A DNA stretch of 64,000 nucleotides, from contig JAXMCE010000009.1 of assembly GCA_046349515.1 (NCBI GenBank), positions 96,023 through 160,022 on the forward strand. The letters are read 5' to 3'. Below, piece after piece: positions 17,938-27,348 of the stretch. The position numbers and the translations under genes are program-made. A model generated the notes under the pieces. That model was given only the letters and a program-made list of their open reading frames with translations, was not told where the DNA came from and did no database searches. How positions within the stretch are numbered: the first letter of the stretch is position 1; each line of letters opens with the position of its first letter. This DNA is from JBGPGW01 sp046349515. GTDB taxonomy: Bacteria > Pseudomonadota > Alphaproteobacteria > CADEGL01.

Positions 17938-19215
17938 TTATCCCGCGTAGACCGCCTTCTGGCCGCTCGACGTGATCTTGCCGGCCCGGACCTGGCTCAC
18001 GACCTCGCCGAGGTCCTGGACGTAGCGGTCGATCGACTTGGTGTGGACAGGGTTGAGCGCGAGATGCATGCCGGCGGGCTCGCGTGCCCGCGCGACCGCC
18101 CAGCCCCGTGCCCCCATCCCGTCCGCGACGGCGGTGATGTCGAACTGGGGCGAGCCGAAATTGACGAGGCCCACATCGGGCTTGCCGCGAATCTCGAAGC
18201 CGCCGATGCGCTCGAAGCCGCCATAGAGCGTGGCGCGCGTGTCCATGATGGCCTTGGCGGCCTTCAAGTACCCGTCCTCGCCGAGGAACTTGAGCGTGGT
18301 CCAGGCGCCGGCGAGGGCCCCGCCGGTCTTCGAGCCGCCGATCGACGGCGTCGCATAGCTGCCGTAGGGCCAGTCCTCGAAGCGGAAGGTGAAATACTCC
18401 TTCAAGTCCGCATCGCGGTAGAGAAGCGTCGAGATGTTCTTGGGCGCATAGCCATATTTGTGGAGATCGGCCGAGACGGACCACACGCCCTCGACGCCCA
18501 AATCGAACTCGGGCACCGGATGGCCGAGCTTCCTCACGAAGGGTGCCACATAGCCGCCGACGCAGGCGTCCACATGGAACCAGATGTCGCGCTTGGCAGC
18601 GACGGACGCCAGCTCCGCGATCGGATCGATGACGCCGAAGGGATAGCACGGCGCCGAGCCCACCATCATGATGACGTCGTCGGTGAGCGCCCGCTCCATC
18701 GCATCGACGTCGGCGCGGCAATCATCGCTCCGCTGCGGGATGCGCGTGACCTCAAGGCCATAGTAGAACGCCGATTTATTGAAGGCGGGGTGCGCCGTGC
18801 GCGGGAGCAACAGGCGCGGCGTCTTGATGTGCGGCTTGTGCTTCCGCGCCCATTCGCGCGCGGCGAGCACCGCCAAGAGGATGCTCTCCGTCCCGCCCGT
18901 CGTGACGACGCCGCCCGAGCCCTCGCGCCCGCCCAAGATCTCGAGCGCCATCTGGATGATCTCTTCCTGGAAGAGCGTGATGCTGGCGAAGCCGACTTTG
19001 CGCTTCTTCGCCATCTCGCCCGAGTAGAGCGCGTTCTCGACGAGGAACATGCCGTAGGCCTCGTGCGCGACGCGCAGGAGTTCGTCGTCCACCACATAGG
19101 ACGACATGGCCATGCGCCCGCCATGCCAGTCCGAGTCTCCCTTCCGTGCCTCGTCCATCACCCGGTGGAGCTGCTCCCACGGAATGCCCTGCTTCGGAAA
19201 GATGGTGTTCTGCAT
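17938..19215 (-). CDS. PLP-dependent lyase/decarboxylase, sphingosine-1-phosphate lyase-like (copy 1)
   Basis: The 425-residue protein belongs to the group II PLP decarboxylase family. The PLP lysine is Lys253 in SADLHKYGYAPKN, and the aspartate that pairs with the PLP nitrogen is Asp216 in WFHVDACVGG. The sequence TTGGTESILLA at 105-115 binds the phosphate. The wording around the lysine is closest to sphingosine-1-phosphate lyase and related bacterial enzymes. There is no N-terminal membrane anchor. It is the last gene of a five-gene operon and a close tandem paralog of the gene at 19291. The substrate is unknown; the operon suggests an amine or amino acid product of ring opening. Confidence 0.85.
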   Translation of the reverse strand: MQNTIFPKQGIPWEQLHRVMDEARKGDSDWHGGRMAMSSYVVDDELLRVAHEAYGMFLVENALYSGEMAKKRKVGFASITLFQEEIIQMALEILGGREGSGGVVTTGGTESILLAVLAAREWARKHKPHIKTPRLLLPRTAHPAFNKSAFYYGLEVTRIPQRSDDCRADVDAMERALTDDVIMMVGSAPCYPFGVIDPIAELASVAAKRDIWFHVDACVGGYVAPFVRKLGHPVPEFDLGVEGVWSVSADLHKYGYAPKNISTLLYRDADLKEYFTFRFEDWPYGSYATPSIGGSKTGGALAGAWTTLKFLGEDGYLKAAKAIMDTRATLYGGFERIGGFEIRGKPDVGLVNFGSPQFDITAVADGMGARGWAVARAREPAGMHLALNPVHTKSIDRYVQDLGEVVSQVRAGKITSSGQKAVYAG

Positions 19216-19290
19216 CGCTCCCTCCCCTGACGCTCACGCCTTTCAGCGCGCCCGACTCTGAACCCATTCGAAGCCGATGTCCTCGGTACC

Positions 19291-20568
19291 TCAACTGCTC
19301 GTATAGACGGCCTGAGTGGCGCCCCGCTTCAACCTGCCCGAGCGGACCGCGGCGGTGACTTCGCCGAGATCCGCAACATACTTGTCTATCGATTTGGAAT
19401 TAATGGGATTTATGAGATTGATGATGGCGTCGGGATCGAGGCCGCGGCCGGTCGACCAGCCGCGCTCGTCGAGCCCATCGGCGACCGCCGTGATGTCGAA
19501 ATCATCGGACCCATAGCGCACGAGACCCAGGTGCGGCTCGCCCTGGACTTTGAATCCGCCGATGCGCGCGAGGCCGTCGAAGAGTTTCTGGCGCGTGTCC
19601 ATGATGGTCTTGGCGGCCTTCAGGTAGCCCTCCTCCCCCATGACGTGGAAGAGCGCCCAGGCAGCGGCGATGGGCCCGCCCGTCCGCGAGCCGCCGGTGC
19701 CCGCCGTCGCGTAGCTGCCCGCCGGCCACTCGTCGAAGTCGAAGGTCGAGTAGCGCCGAAGCGAAGCGTCGCGGTAAAGGACGCTCGAGATGTTCTTTGG
19801 CGCGAAACCGTATTTGTGGAGGTCCGCCGACATCGACCACACGCCGGGGACCGAGAGGTCGAAGTCGGGCACGGGATAGCCCAGCTTCTTGACGAACGGC
19901 GCCAAGTACCCGCCGACGCAGGCGTCAACATGGAACCAGACGTTGCGCTTGGCCGCGACTTCCGAGAGCTCCGTCAACGGATCGATGATGCCGAAGGGGT
20001 AGCAGGGCGCACCCCCCGCCATCAGCACCACGTCGTCCGTGAGCGCCGCCTCCATCGCCTTCACATCGGCGCGGAAATCGGGGCCTTCGTGAATCCGCGT
20101 GACCTCCAGCCCGTAATAGAACGCCGCCTTGTTGAAGGCCGGGTGCGCGGTGCGCGGGAGAAGAAGCCGCGGCTTCGTGATGTGGGGCTTGTTCTTCCTC
20201 GCCCATTCGCGCGCGCCGAGGACAGCGAGCAAAATGCTCTCCGTTCCGCCGCTCGTGAGCGTGCCGCCCGCCCCTTCCGGCGCGTTGAAGAGCTCGAGCA
20301 CCATCTTGAGCAACTCGTCCCTGAAATCGACGAGGCTGGTGAAGCCGGTGCCGGGCTTCTTCGCGAACTCGCCCGCATAGATCGCGTTCTCGACGAGGAA
20401 GTCGCCGTTGGCCTCGCGGAGCATCGCGACATGCTGATCGTCGATGACATAGGAGGAGGTGAGCATGCGCCCCTCCTGCCACTTCACGTCCTGGCCGCGC
20501 TTCGCGTTCATGCGCTGGCGCACCTCGGGCCAGGGCGTGCCGCGCTTCGGGAAATGGGTGTTTTGCAT
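19291..20568 (-). CDS. PLP-dependent lyase/decarboxylase, sphingosine-1-phosphate lyase-like (copy 2)
   Basis: At 425 residues it has exactly the length of the downstream copy and is similar along its whole length, beginning MQNTHFPKRGTPW against MQNTIFPKQGIPW. The PLP lysine is Lys252 in SADLHKYGFAPKN, and HVDACVGG is conserved. The C-terminal half differs more between the copies, so the two may have different substrates or may form a heterodimer. The start at 20568 was chosen by alignment with the paralog and has AGGAGG upstream; an in-frame extension would run into the hyuB gene. It lies 55 bases after hyuB on the same strand. Confidence 0.85.
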   Translation of the reverse strand: MQNTHFPKRGTPWPEVRQRMNAKRGQDVKWQEGRMLTSSYVIDDQHVAMLREANGDFLVENAIYAGEFAKKPGTGFTSLVDFRDELLKMVLELFNAPEGAGGTLTSGGTESILLAVLGAREWARKNKPHITKPRLLLPRTAHPAFNKAAFYYGLEVTRIHEGPDFRADVKAMEAALTDDVVLMAGGAPCYPFGIIDPLTELSEVAAKRNVWFHVDACVGGYLAPFVKKLGYPVPDFDLSVPGVWSMSADLHKYGFAPKNISSVLYRDASLRRYSTFDFDEWPAGSYATAGTGGSRTGGPIAAAWALFHVMGEEGYLKAAKTIMDTRQKLFDGLARIGGFKVQGEPHLGLVRYGSDDFDITAVADGLDERGWSTGRGLDPDAIINLINPINSKSIDKYVADLGEVTAAVRSGRLKRGATQAVYTSS

Positions 20569-20623
20569 CGTCCGCCTCCTCTCGCCGCTCAGGCCGTGCA
20601 ACGCGCTCCACGTGGCTTGAGGA

Positions 20624-22378
20624 TCACTCCGCCGCGGCGCGCGCCATATCCTTCCGCAACGCCTTCGTCGCCGATTGGTCGACGGCGAGGCTTTTCTGAT
20701 CGAGCACGACGCCGAAGCGCTTCGACGCGTCCTCGGCGGTGTAGTAGCCGAGCGACACGTCGCGCTCGACCAGGCCCGGATCGCGCTCGAGCGGGTTGCC
20801 GTAGCCGCCCCCGCCCGGAGTCGAGACCAGCACCATGTCGCCGCCATTCACATGGAGGCCCTGGTCCTTCGAAAAATGCGGCAGCGTGTAGTCGGGCTGG
20901 TTGCCGCGGCGCACGATGACGTGGTTGGGCCCGCCATCCTCGCCGCCCAAGACGCCCTGCGGCCCCGTCCGCCCGTGGTCCATGACGAAGGACGCGATGG
21001 CGTGGCCGCGCCTCAGGCGCACCTTATAGTTGACGCCGAAGCCGCCGCGATGCTTCCCCGCCCCGCCCGAGCGGTCGCGAAGCGAGTACTCCTCGAACAG
21101 CACCGGGTAGAACTGCTCCATCACTTCGAGCGGCTGGGTCTTCGAGATGCCGATGGTCGAGCAGCCGTTGGAGATGCCGTCGCCGTCGTGCCAGCCGCCG
21201 TAGCCGCCGCCGCTGAAGATGTACATGACGTAGTTGCGGCCCTTCTTCGGATCGTGGCCGCCGAGCGCGAAATTGCCGCTGGTGCCCGCGGGTGCCGCGA
21301 ACAGCTTGTTGGGGATGACGTTGGCCAAGGTCACGAACACGGCCTCGCAGATGCGCTGGCTCACCTCCGCGGCGCAGCCCGAGACGGGACGCGGATATTT
21401 GGCATAGAGGAACGTGCCGTCCGGGTCCTTGATGTGGATGGGCTCGAAGGTGCCGGCGTTGAGCGGCACGTCGGGGAAGATGTGCTTCATCGCGATAAAG
21501 ACGGCCGAGCGCGTCGTCGCGATGACGCAGTTCAATGGCCCGATGCAGGGCGGAGAGGAGCCCGAGAAGTCGACGTGCATCTCCGAGTCCTCGACGCGGA
21601 TCGCGAGCTTGATCTCGAGCGGCTGGTTCACGACGCCGTCCGAATCCAGTGCCGCCTGGCCGTGATAGGTGCCGTTCGGAATCTGCGCGATCTTGGCGCG
21701 CATCTGCTGCGCCGCGCGGCGCTTCAGCTCCTTGATCGAGTCCTCGACCGTGTCGCGACCGTAACGGTCCATGAGCTGGATGAGGCGCTTCTCGCCGATG
21801 CTGAGCGAAGCGGCCTGGGCCTTGATGTCGCCGATGGTCTGGTCGGCCGTGCGGATGTTCGAGAGCACGATCGAGAGGATCTCGTCGTCGACCTTGCCTT
21901 CCTTGATGAGCTTGACCGGCGGAAGCCTCAAGCCCTCCATTTCGACATCCGTCGCCTGCGCCGAGAAGCCGCCGGGCACCGCTCCGCCCGTGTCGCGCCA
22001 GTGGCCGGTGTTGGCCAGCCAGCAGAAGAGCTCGCCCTTGTAGAAGAAGGGACGGTAGAAGCGCACGTCCATGAGATGCGTGCCGCCGAGATAGGGATCG
22101 TTCGCGATGTAGACATCGCCCGGCCGCACGTCCTTCGCGCGCTCGATGACGCTCGCCGTGCCGTACTGCATCGTGCCCATGAAGATGGGAAGGCCGAGAT
22201 CGCCCTGCGCGATGAGCTCGCCGTTGTCGCGGTGATAGATGCCGTCCGAACGGTCGAAGGCCTCGGAGATGACGGGGCTGAACGCCGCGCGCTGGAACGC
22301 GAGATCCATCTCGTTGCAGACCTGGACGAGGCCGTTCTGGATGACGGCAAGCGTTACCGGATCGATGTTGGTGGCCAT
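20624..22378 (-). CDS. hydantoinase B/oxoprolinase family subunit
   Basis: The 584-residue protein matches HyuB: DPVTLAVIQNGLVQVCNEMD at the N-terminus, AQGDLGLPIFMGTM near 78, IANDPYLGGTHLMDV near 110, and the C-terminal VSTPGGGGYGNP. HyuB pairs with HyuA in ATP-dependent opening of cyclic amides (N-methylhydantoin, 5-oxoproline) or, in relatives, in carboxylation of ketones. Its start is 7 bases after the hyuA stop, so the two are almost certainly co-translated. The ring substrate is unknown. Confidence 0.9.
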   Translation of the reverse strand: MATNIDPVTLAVIQNGLVQVCNEMDLAFQRAAFSPVISEAFDRSDGIYHRDNGELIAQGDLGLPIFMGTMQYGTASVIERAKDVRPGDVYIANDPYLGGTHLMDVRFYRPFFYKGELFCWLANTGHWRDTGGAVPGGFSAQATDVEMEGLRLPPVKLIKEGKVDDEILSIVLSNIRTADQTIGDIKAQAASLSIGEKRLIQLMDRYGRDTVEDSIKELKRRAAQQMRAKIAQIPNGTYHGQAALDSDGVVNQPLEIKLAIRVEDSEMHVDFSGSSPPCIGPLNCVIATTRSAVFIAMKHIFPDVPLNAGTFEPIHIKDPDGTFLYAKYPRPVSGCAAEVSQRICEAVFVTLANVIPNKLFAAPAGTSGNFALGGHDPKKGRNYVMYIFSGGGYGGWHDGDGISNGCSTIGISKTQPLEVMEQFYPVLFEEYSLRDRSGGAGKHRGGFGVNYKVRLRRGHAIASFVMDHGRTGPQGVLGGEDGGPNHVIVRRGNQPDYTLPHFSKDQGLHVNGGDMVLVSTPGGGGYGNPLERDPGLVERDVSLGYYTAEDASKRFGVVLDQKSLAVDQSATKALRKDMARAAAE

Positions 22379-22385
22379 CGTCTTT

Positions 22386-24446
22386 CTACCCCTGCTTGTC
22401 CGATCCGTGCTGGGGCACGGAAATGATCAAATTGCCGTCCCGATCCATCTCGACCGTGTTGCCCGGCTCGACCACGGTCGTCGTGTCGAGCTGCTCGATG
22501 ATCGCCGGGCCCTTGAACCTGATCTTGGCAGGCAAGGCATCGCGCCGGTAGATGGGCGTCTCGACCCACCCGCCATCGAACCAGATGCGGCGCGAGTCGA
22601 CCTTCGCCTCGTCGAGAGTCTTGGCTTGCGCCTTCCAGTCGACGAGCGCCCTCAAGGTGACGCCCTTGCGCTTGCCGATGACGGCCGTGCGCAAGTTCAC
22701 GAGAACCGCGCGGATCTCCGGCAGGCGCACCTCGAAGCGGTTCCAATAGGCCGCCTCGAAGGCCTCTTGGATCGCGTCGCGCGTGAGACTGCCACCATCG
22801 AGCGGCACGGTCAGCACGTGGCTCTGCCCTTGGAACTGCATGTCGGCCTGGTGGATGAACTCGATGCGCTCGACCGGGATCTTCTCGTGCTCGATCGTGC
22901 GGCGTCCCTCGGCGCGGTGCTCCTCGAGGATGCGGCGCGCCTCGTCCATGTCGACCTCGCCCACGAGGCGGTTGACCGTGCGCACATAATCATGCCGGAC
23001 ATCGGCCACGATGCAGCCAAGCGCGCTCGTGATCCCGGGGCGCACGGGGACGAGCACCTTCGGGATCGCGAGCTCGCGCGCGAGCGCCGACGCATGGAGC
23101 GGTCCCGCGCCGCCGAAAGCGAAGAGAGCGAAGTCGCGCGGGTCGAGGCCGCGCGCGAGCGAGACCATGCGGAGCGCGCCCGCCATCTTGTCGTTGGCGA
23201 TACGGATGATCGCCGCCGCCGCCTCGACCGCCGAGAGCCCGAGGGGCGCCCCGATCTCGCGCTCGATCGTGCGCGACACGTCCTCGACGCTGACCGGATT
23301 GTCGACGGAGAGAAGCTTCTTCGCGTTGAGCCGCCCGAGAACGAGATTCGCATCGGTGATGGTCGGCCGCGTGCCCCCGCGCCCGTAGCAGATGGGACCG
23401 GGCTTGGCCCCGGCGCTCTCCGGCCCGACGTTCAGGATGCCCGCGTCGTCGATGAAGGCGATGCTGCCGCCGCCCGCGCCGATCGTGTGGATGTCGACCA
23501 TCGGCACATGCACGGGCATGGCGTATTCGAGCTCGAACTCGGTCGTCACCTGCGGCACGCCGTCGCGGATGAGCGCGACATCGCAGCTCGTGCCGCCCAT
23601 GTCGTAGGTCACGACGTTGGGGAAGCCCGCGGCGGTCGAGGTGTAGGCCGCGGCCTTGGCTCCCGAAGCGGGGCCCGAAAGCACCGTGTGCGCCGCCGCC
23701 TCCGAGACGATCGAGGACGACACGGTGCCGCCATTGCCCTGCATGACGAGAAGGTCGTTCGCATAGCCGCGCGACGCGAGATCGCCGGTGAGGCGCTTCA
23801 GGTACCGGTCGAGCACGGGGCGGATGCTGGCATTCACCGCCGCGGTGACGCCCCGCTCGTACTCGCGGAACTGCGGCAGGATGTCACTGCCGGCGGTGAC
23901 GTAAGGATTGGGCCAGATCGCGCGCGCGATCTCGGCCGCGCGACGCTCATGCGCCGGGTTGATGTAGGAATTGAAGAAGTGAATGACCAGCGCCTCGCAG
24001 CCCTTGGCCATGAGCGCGCGTGCGGCGGCGGCGACCGCGGCCTCGTCGAGCGGCCGCACGACCCCGCCATCCGCGTCCATGCGCTCGTCGACCTCGATGC
24101 GAAGATCGCGGGGAACGAGCGGCCGGAACGTGCCCGTCATGCCATAGGAGTTGGGCCGCGTGCGGCGCCCAAGCTCGAGGATGTCGCGGAAGCCCTTGGT
24201 CGTGATGACGCCGACCTTGCTGATCTTGCGCTCCAAGAGAGCGTTCGTCGTCGCGGTCGTGCCGTGGACGATGGACGCGAGCTCGCCGAACGGAGTCTTC
24301 GCCGCCTCGATCGAGGCGATGACGCCGAAGGCCTGGTTCTCGGGGGTCGTGGGGACCTTGGTCACGCGCACGTCGCCCGAGGCCTCGTCCACGAGCATGA
24401 GGTCCGTGAACGTTCCGCCCACGTCGATGCCGACGACTTTACTCAT
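22386..24446 (-). CDS. hydantoinase A/oxoprolinase family subunit
   Basis: The 686-residue protein has the HyuA N-terminal domain beginning VVGIDVGGTFTDLMLVD, the ATP-binding pattern of the ASKHA fold, and HGTTATTNALLERK at about 60. A second nucleotide-binding portion is seen at TYDMGGTSCDVALI and ALFAFGGAGPLHA. It forms a complex with HyuB encoded just downstream. Together they would hydrolyse a cyclic amide with ATP. The gene follows the hydroxylase gene by 48 bases on the same strand, so oxidation followed by ring opening is a sensible reading. Confidence 0.9.
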   Translation of the reverse strand: MSKVVGIDVGGTFTDLMLVDEASGDVRVTKVPTTPENQAFGVIASIEAAKTPFGELASIVHGTTATTNALLERKISKVGVITTKGFRDILELGRRTRPNSYGMTGTFRPLVPRDLRIEVDERMDADGGVVRPLDEAAVAAAARALMAKGCEALVIHFFNSYINPAHERRAAEIARAIWPNPYVTAGSDILPQFREYERGVTAAVNASIRPVLDRYLKRLTGDLASRGYANDLLVMQGNGGTVSSSIVSEAAAHTVLSGPASGAKAAAYTSTAAGFPNVVTYDMGGTSCDVALIRDGVPQVTTEFELEYAMPVHVPMVDIHTIGAGGGSIAFIDDAGILNVGPESAGAKPGPICYGRGGTRPTITDANLVLGRLNAKKLLSVDNPVSVEDVSRTIEREIGAPLGLSAVEAAAAIIRIANDKMAGALRMVSLARGLDPRDFALFAFGGAGPLHASALARELAIPKVLVPVRPGITSALGCIVADVRHDYVRTVNRLVGEVDMDEARRILEEHRAEGRRTIEHEKIPVERIEFIHQADMQFQGQSHVLTVPLDGGSLTRDAIQEAFEAAYWNRFEVRLPEIRAVLVNLRTAVIGKRKGVTLRALVDWKAQAKTLDEAKVDSRRIWFDGGWVETPIYRRDALPAKIRFKGPAIIEQLDTTTVVEPGNTVEMDRDGNLIISVPQHGSDKQG

Positions 24447-24494
24447 GACTGATCCGCTCTCCGCTTCCGTCGTTGTGGTCCATTCGAATGATCG

Positions 24495-26873
24495 TCACCG
24501 TCCCACCCCCGCCCGGGCCGCTTCGATCGCGCGCCAGACGCGTTCGGGCGTCGCGGGCATCTCGACATGCGTGACGCCAAGCGGCGCGAGCGCGTCGACC
24601 ACGGCGTTGATGACGGTGGACGGCGCCACGATGGCGCCGGCCTCCCCGCAGCCCTTGATGCCGAGAGGGTTGGTCCGGCACGGCACCTCGTTGAAGGCGA
24701 CCGCGAAGGACGGCAGGTCGCCCGCGCGGGGCAATTGATAGTCCATGAGCGATCCGGTGAGCAGCTGGCCCGAGTCCGCATCGTACACGCATCCTTCATG
24801 GAGCGCCTGCCCAATGCCTTGGGCGACGCCGCCATGGACCTGCCCCTCGACGATCATGGGATTGAGCACGACGCCGAAATCGTCGACGGCACCGTAGCGC
24901 TCGAGCACGACGACGCCGGTCTCGGGATCGATTTCGACTTCGCAGAGATGGATGCCGTTGGGGAAAGTCTGGTTCGTCGGTTGGTAGACCGCCGTCTCGG
25001 CGAAGCCGGGCTCCATGTCTGGAGGAAGCTGACCCGCCCCATGCGCGGCCCTGGCGACCTCGGCGAAGGAGACCGTGCGGTCGGTCCCGCCGATGGTGAA
25101 GCGGCCATCGGCGAAGGCGATGTCGGCGGGTGCGGCCTCCATGAGGTGGGCCGCGATGCGCCTGCCGCGCTCGACGATCTTCGCGGCCGCATCATGGATG
25201 GCGCCGCCGCCCGCGTGGAGCGAGCGCGAGGCGCCCGTGCCGTTGCCGGCACTCACCCGGTCGGTGTCGCCCTGGACGAGGCGCACCCGATCGATGCCGA
25301 CGCCGAGACGTTCCGCGAGGATCTGGGCATAGGCCGTCTCGTGCCCCTGCCCGTTCGACTGGGTGCCGACATAGATCGTCACGCCGCCCTCGGCATCGAC
25401 CTCGAGGCGCGCCGTCTCGTCGGTGCGATGGGCCGTGTCCTCCATGTAAGCCGCGATCCCGCGGCCGCGGAGGACGCCGCGCGCCGCGGCGGCCTCGCGC
25501 CGTGCGGCGAATCCTTCGGCATCGGCCGCCCGAAGCAGGCGATCGAGATTGTCCTCGAAGGCGCCGCTGTCGATGACGAGCCGTGCCGCCGTCGTGAAGG
25601 GCATGGCAGAGGGCTCGACGAAATTGCGCCGGCGCAGATCATCGGGCGCCACCCCGAGCTCCCGCGCGGCCGTGTCGATCAGGCGCTCGACGATAAAATT
25701 GGTCTCGGGCTTGCCGGCGCCGCGATAGGCATCCACCGGCACGGTGTTCGTGAAGACGCAGCGCACTTCGGCGTGGAGCACGGGCAAGCGGTAGACCGAG
25801 GGCATGACCAAATGACCGCCCCAGGTCGGGATAAGGGTGCCGTACATCGACACGTAGGCGCCGAGATTGGCGATCGTGTCGGCCCGGAGAGCCAAGAACC
25901 GGCCATGGGAATCGAGCGCCAGCTCGGCCTTGGTGCACTGGTCGCGCGCCTGGGCGTCCGAGAGAAAGGCCTCCGCCCGCTCCCCGATCCATCGCACGGG
26001 GCGGCCCACGCGCCGCGCGGCCCACAGCACCACGACCTGCTCGGGGTAGTGGTAAATCTTCATGCCGAAGCCGCCGCCCACATCGGTCGTGACGATGCGC
26101 ATCGCTGACTCGGGGATGCGGAAGACCTCATGCGTCAACTTGTCGCGCAGCTTGTGGCCGCCTTGGGACGGCGTGTAGAGGGTGAAGCGTCCGTCCGCAT
26201 AGGTGCCGATGGCGCCGCGCGTCTCGATCGCGTTCACCACAAGGCGGTTGTTGCGGAGGGCGATGCGCGTGACGTGGGTCGCCTCGGCGAAGGCGGCTTC
26301 GACGGCCGCCGCGTTGCCGATCTCCCAATGGAGCGCCAGATTGCCCGGCGCCTCCGGCCAGACCTGGGGTGCCGACGGCGAGAGCGCGGCTTCGGCATCG
26401 ACCGCCGCATCGAGGGGCTCGTAGTCGACGACGACCGCGTCCGCGGCGACTTCGGCCGCCGCGCGGGTCTCGGCGATGACGACGGCGACCGCCTCGCCCA
26501 CATGGCGCACGCGGTCCCGCGGCATCGCGGGATAGGGCGGGTCGATCTGCGGCGCGCCGCCCTTGCCCTTGAGGGACATGAGGACAGGCAGCCCGCCGAT
26601 GCCATCGGCCGCGAGATCGGCGCCGGTGAGGATGGCGATGACGCCCGGCATGCCGGCGGCCGACGTCGTGTCGATGCCGCGGATCGTCGCATGCGCATGG
26701 GGCGAGCGCACGAAGACCGCGACCGTCTCGCCGTCCAGGTGGATATCTTCGAGATAGCGGCCGCGACCGGTGAGGAACCGCGCGTCTTCCACGCGGCGGA
26801 CCGGCTGACCGATTCCGAACTGGCCCACTCCGCTCCCCCGCGCGCCCTCGACCGCCTTCCCATCGGGCCGCAT
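24495..26873 (-). CDS. stand-alone molybdenum hydroxylase large subunit (xanthine dehydrogenase family)
   Basis: The 792-residue protein is the molybdopterin-binding subunit of an aerobic molybdenum hydroxylase. Family marks are GQPVRRVEDARFLTGRGRY at the N-terminus, GGGFGMKIY for cofactor binding, DAYRGAGKPE, and the catalytic glutamate in GIKGCGEAGAI near the C-terminus. The AYRGAG pattern is not the AYRCSFR loop of form I CO dehydrogenase. No 2Fe-2S or FAD subunit gene is adjacent, which is odd because this enzyme class needs both. The start at 26873 is the ATG closest to the conserved region; the ribosome site there is weak, and the frame is open to 27023. It is the first gene of the five-gene operon. 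Confidence 0.87.
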   Translation of the reverse strand: MRPDGKAVEGARGSGVGQFGIGQPVRRVEDARFLTGRGRYLEDIHLDGETVAVFVRSPHAHATIRGIDTTSAAGMPGVIAILTGADLAADGIGGLPVLMSLKGKGGAPQIDPPYPAMPRDRVRHVGEAVAVVIAETRAAAEVAADAVVVDYEPLDAAVDAEAALSPSAPQVWPEAPGNLALHWEIGNAAAVEAAFAEATHVTRIALRNNRLVVNAIETRGAIGTYADGRFTLYTPSQGGHKLRDKLTHEVFRIPESAMRIVTTDVGGGFGMKIYHYPEQVVVLWAARRVGRPVRWIGERAEAFLSDAQARDQCTKAELALDSHGRFLALRADTIANLGAYVSMYGTLIPTWGGHLVMPSVYRLPVLHAEVRCVFTNTVPVDAYRGAGKPETNFIVERLIDTAARELGVAPDDLRRRNFVEPSAMPFTTAARLVIDSGAFEDNLDRLLRAADAEGFAARREAAAARGVLRGRGIAAYMEDTAHRTDETARLEVDAEGGVTIYVGTQSNGQGHETAYAQILAERLGVGIDRVRLVQGDTDRVSAGNGTGASRSLHAGGGAIHDAAAKIVERGRRIAAHLMEAAPADIAFADGRFTIGGTDRTVSFAEVARAAHGAGQLPPDMEPGFAETAVYQPTNQTFPNGIHLCEVEIDPETGVVVLERYGAVDDFGVVLNPMIVEGQVHGGVAQGIGQALHEGCVYDADSGQLLTGSLMDYQLPRAGDLPSFAVAFNEVPCRTNPLGIKGCGEAGAIVAPSTVINAVVDALAPLGVTHVEMPATPERVWRAIEAARAGVGR

Positions 26874-27046
26874 GGGGCCGCCCGCGCCATCGGCTCGGCC
26901 CCGGATTGTGCCGATTGCAGAAGGCGTGGCAAGCATGGAAAGGCACCGGCCGGATGCCGCGATCGGCGCCGTACATGGGCCCGCGGCATGGCAGTCATTG
27001 GCCGCCGCTAAGACTTTTTTCACCGTGAGGCGTCAGTGTTGCAGCC

Positions 27047-27075
27047 TTGACCGTGCAGGGGCGCGGTCATAAGGT
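27047..27075 (+). promoter_or_regulatory. likely sigma-70 promoter of tRNA-Asn
   Basis: TTGACC at 27047-27052 and TAAGGT at 27070-27075 are separated by 17 bases. They lie about 33 bases before the mature tRNA. The rest of the 235-base gap between the hydroxylase start and the tRNA shows no other feature apart from GCGGCC palindromes near 27090. Confidence 0.6.
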
Positions 27076-27108
27076 TTCCGGTCTTAGCGCGGCCTCGGCC
27101 GCGTCTGA

Positions 27109-27184
27109 TCCCCGGTAGCTCAGCAGGTAGAGCAAGCGGCTGTTAACCGCTGGGTCGCTGGTTCGAGTCCGGCCCGGGGAGCCA
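27109..27184 (+). tRNA. tRNA-Asn (GTT)
   Basis: A 76-base cloverleaf can be folded by eye. The acceptor stem TCCCCGG pairs with CCGGGGA and is followed by G and an encoded CCA. The anticodon stem AGCGG/CCGCT surrounds the loop CTGTTAA with anticodon GTT at 27142-27144. The T loop is TTCGAGT. It stands alone with its own promoter and terminator. Confidence 0.95.
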
Positions 27185-27192
27185 GTTCAAGC

Positions 27193-27223
27193 AAGGGGCG
27201 AGGCCTAACCGGTCTCGCCCCTT
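27193..27223 (+). terminator. hairpin terminator after tRNA-Asn
   Basis: AAGGGGCGAG at 27193-27202 is the perfect inverse of CTCGCCCCTT at 27214-27223, with an 11-base loop. It starts 8 bases after the CCA end. The T run after it is poor, as is common in high-GC genomes. Confidence 0.7.
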
Positions 27224-27348
27224 CGCGCTTTCAAAGCTCGATCGGAGCACGCCCACACGCGCTTTACCCAAATCCATGAAGCCGCGAGGCGCGATGGGAA
27301 GGAAGAGCGGACAGCGATGAGCCGCCCGCCCCATCTCCGGTTTGCGCG

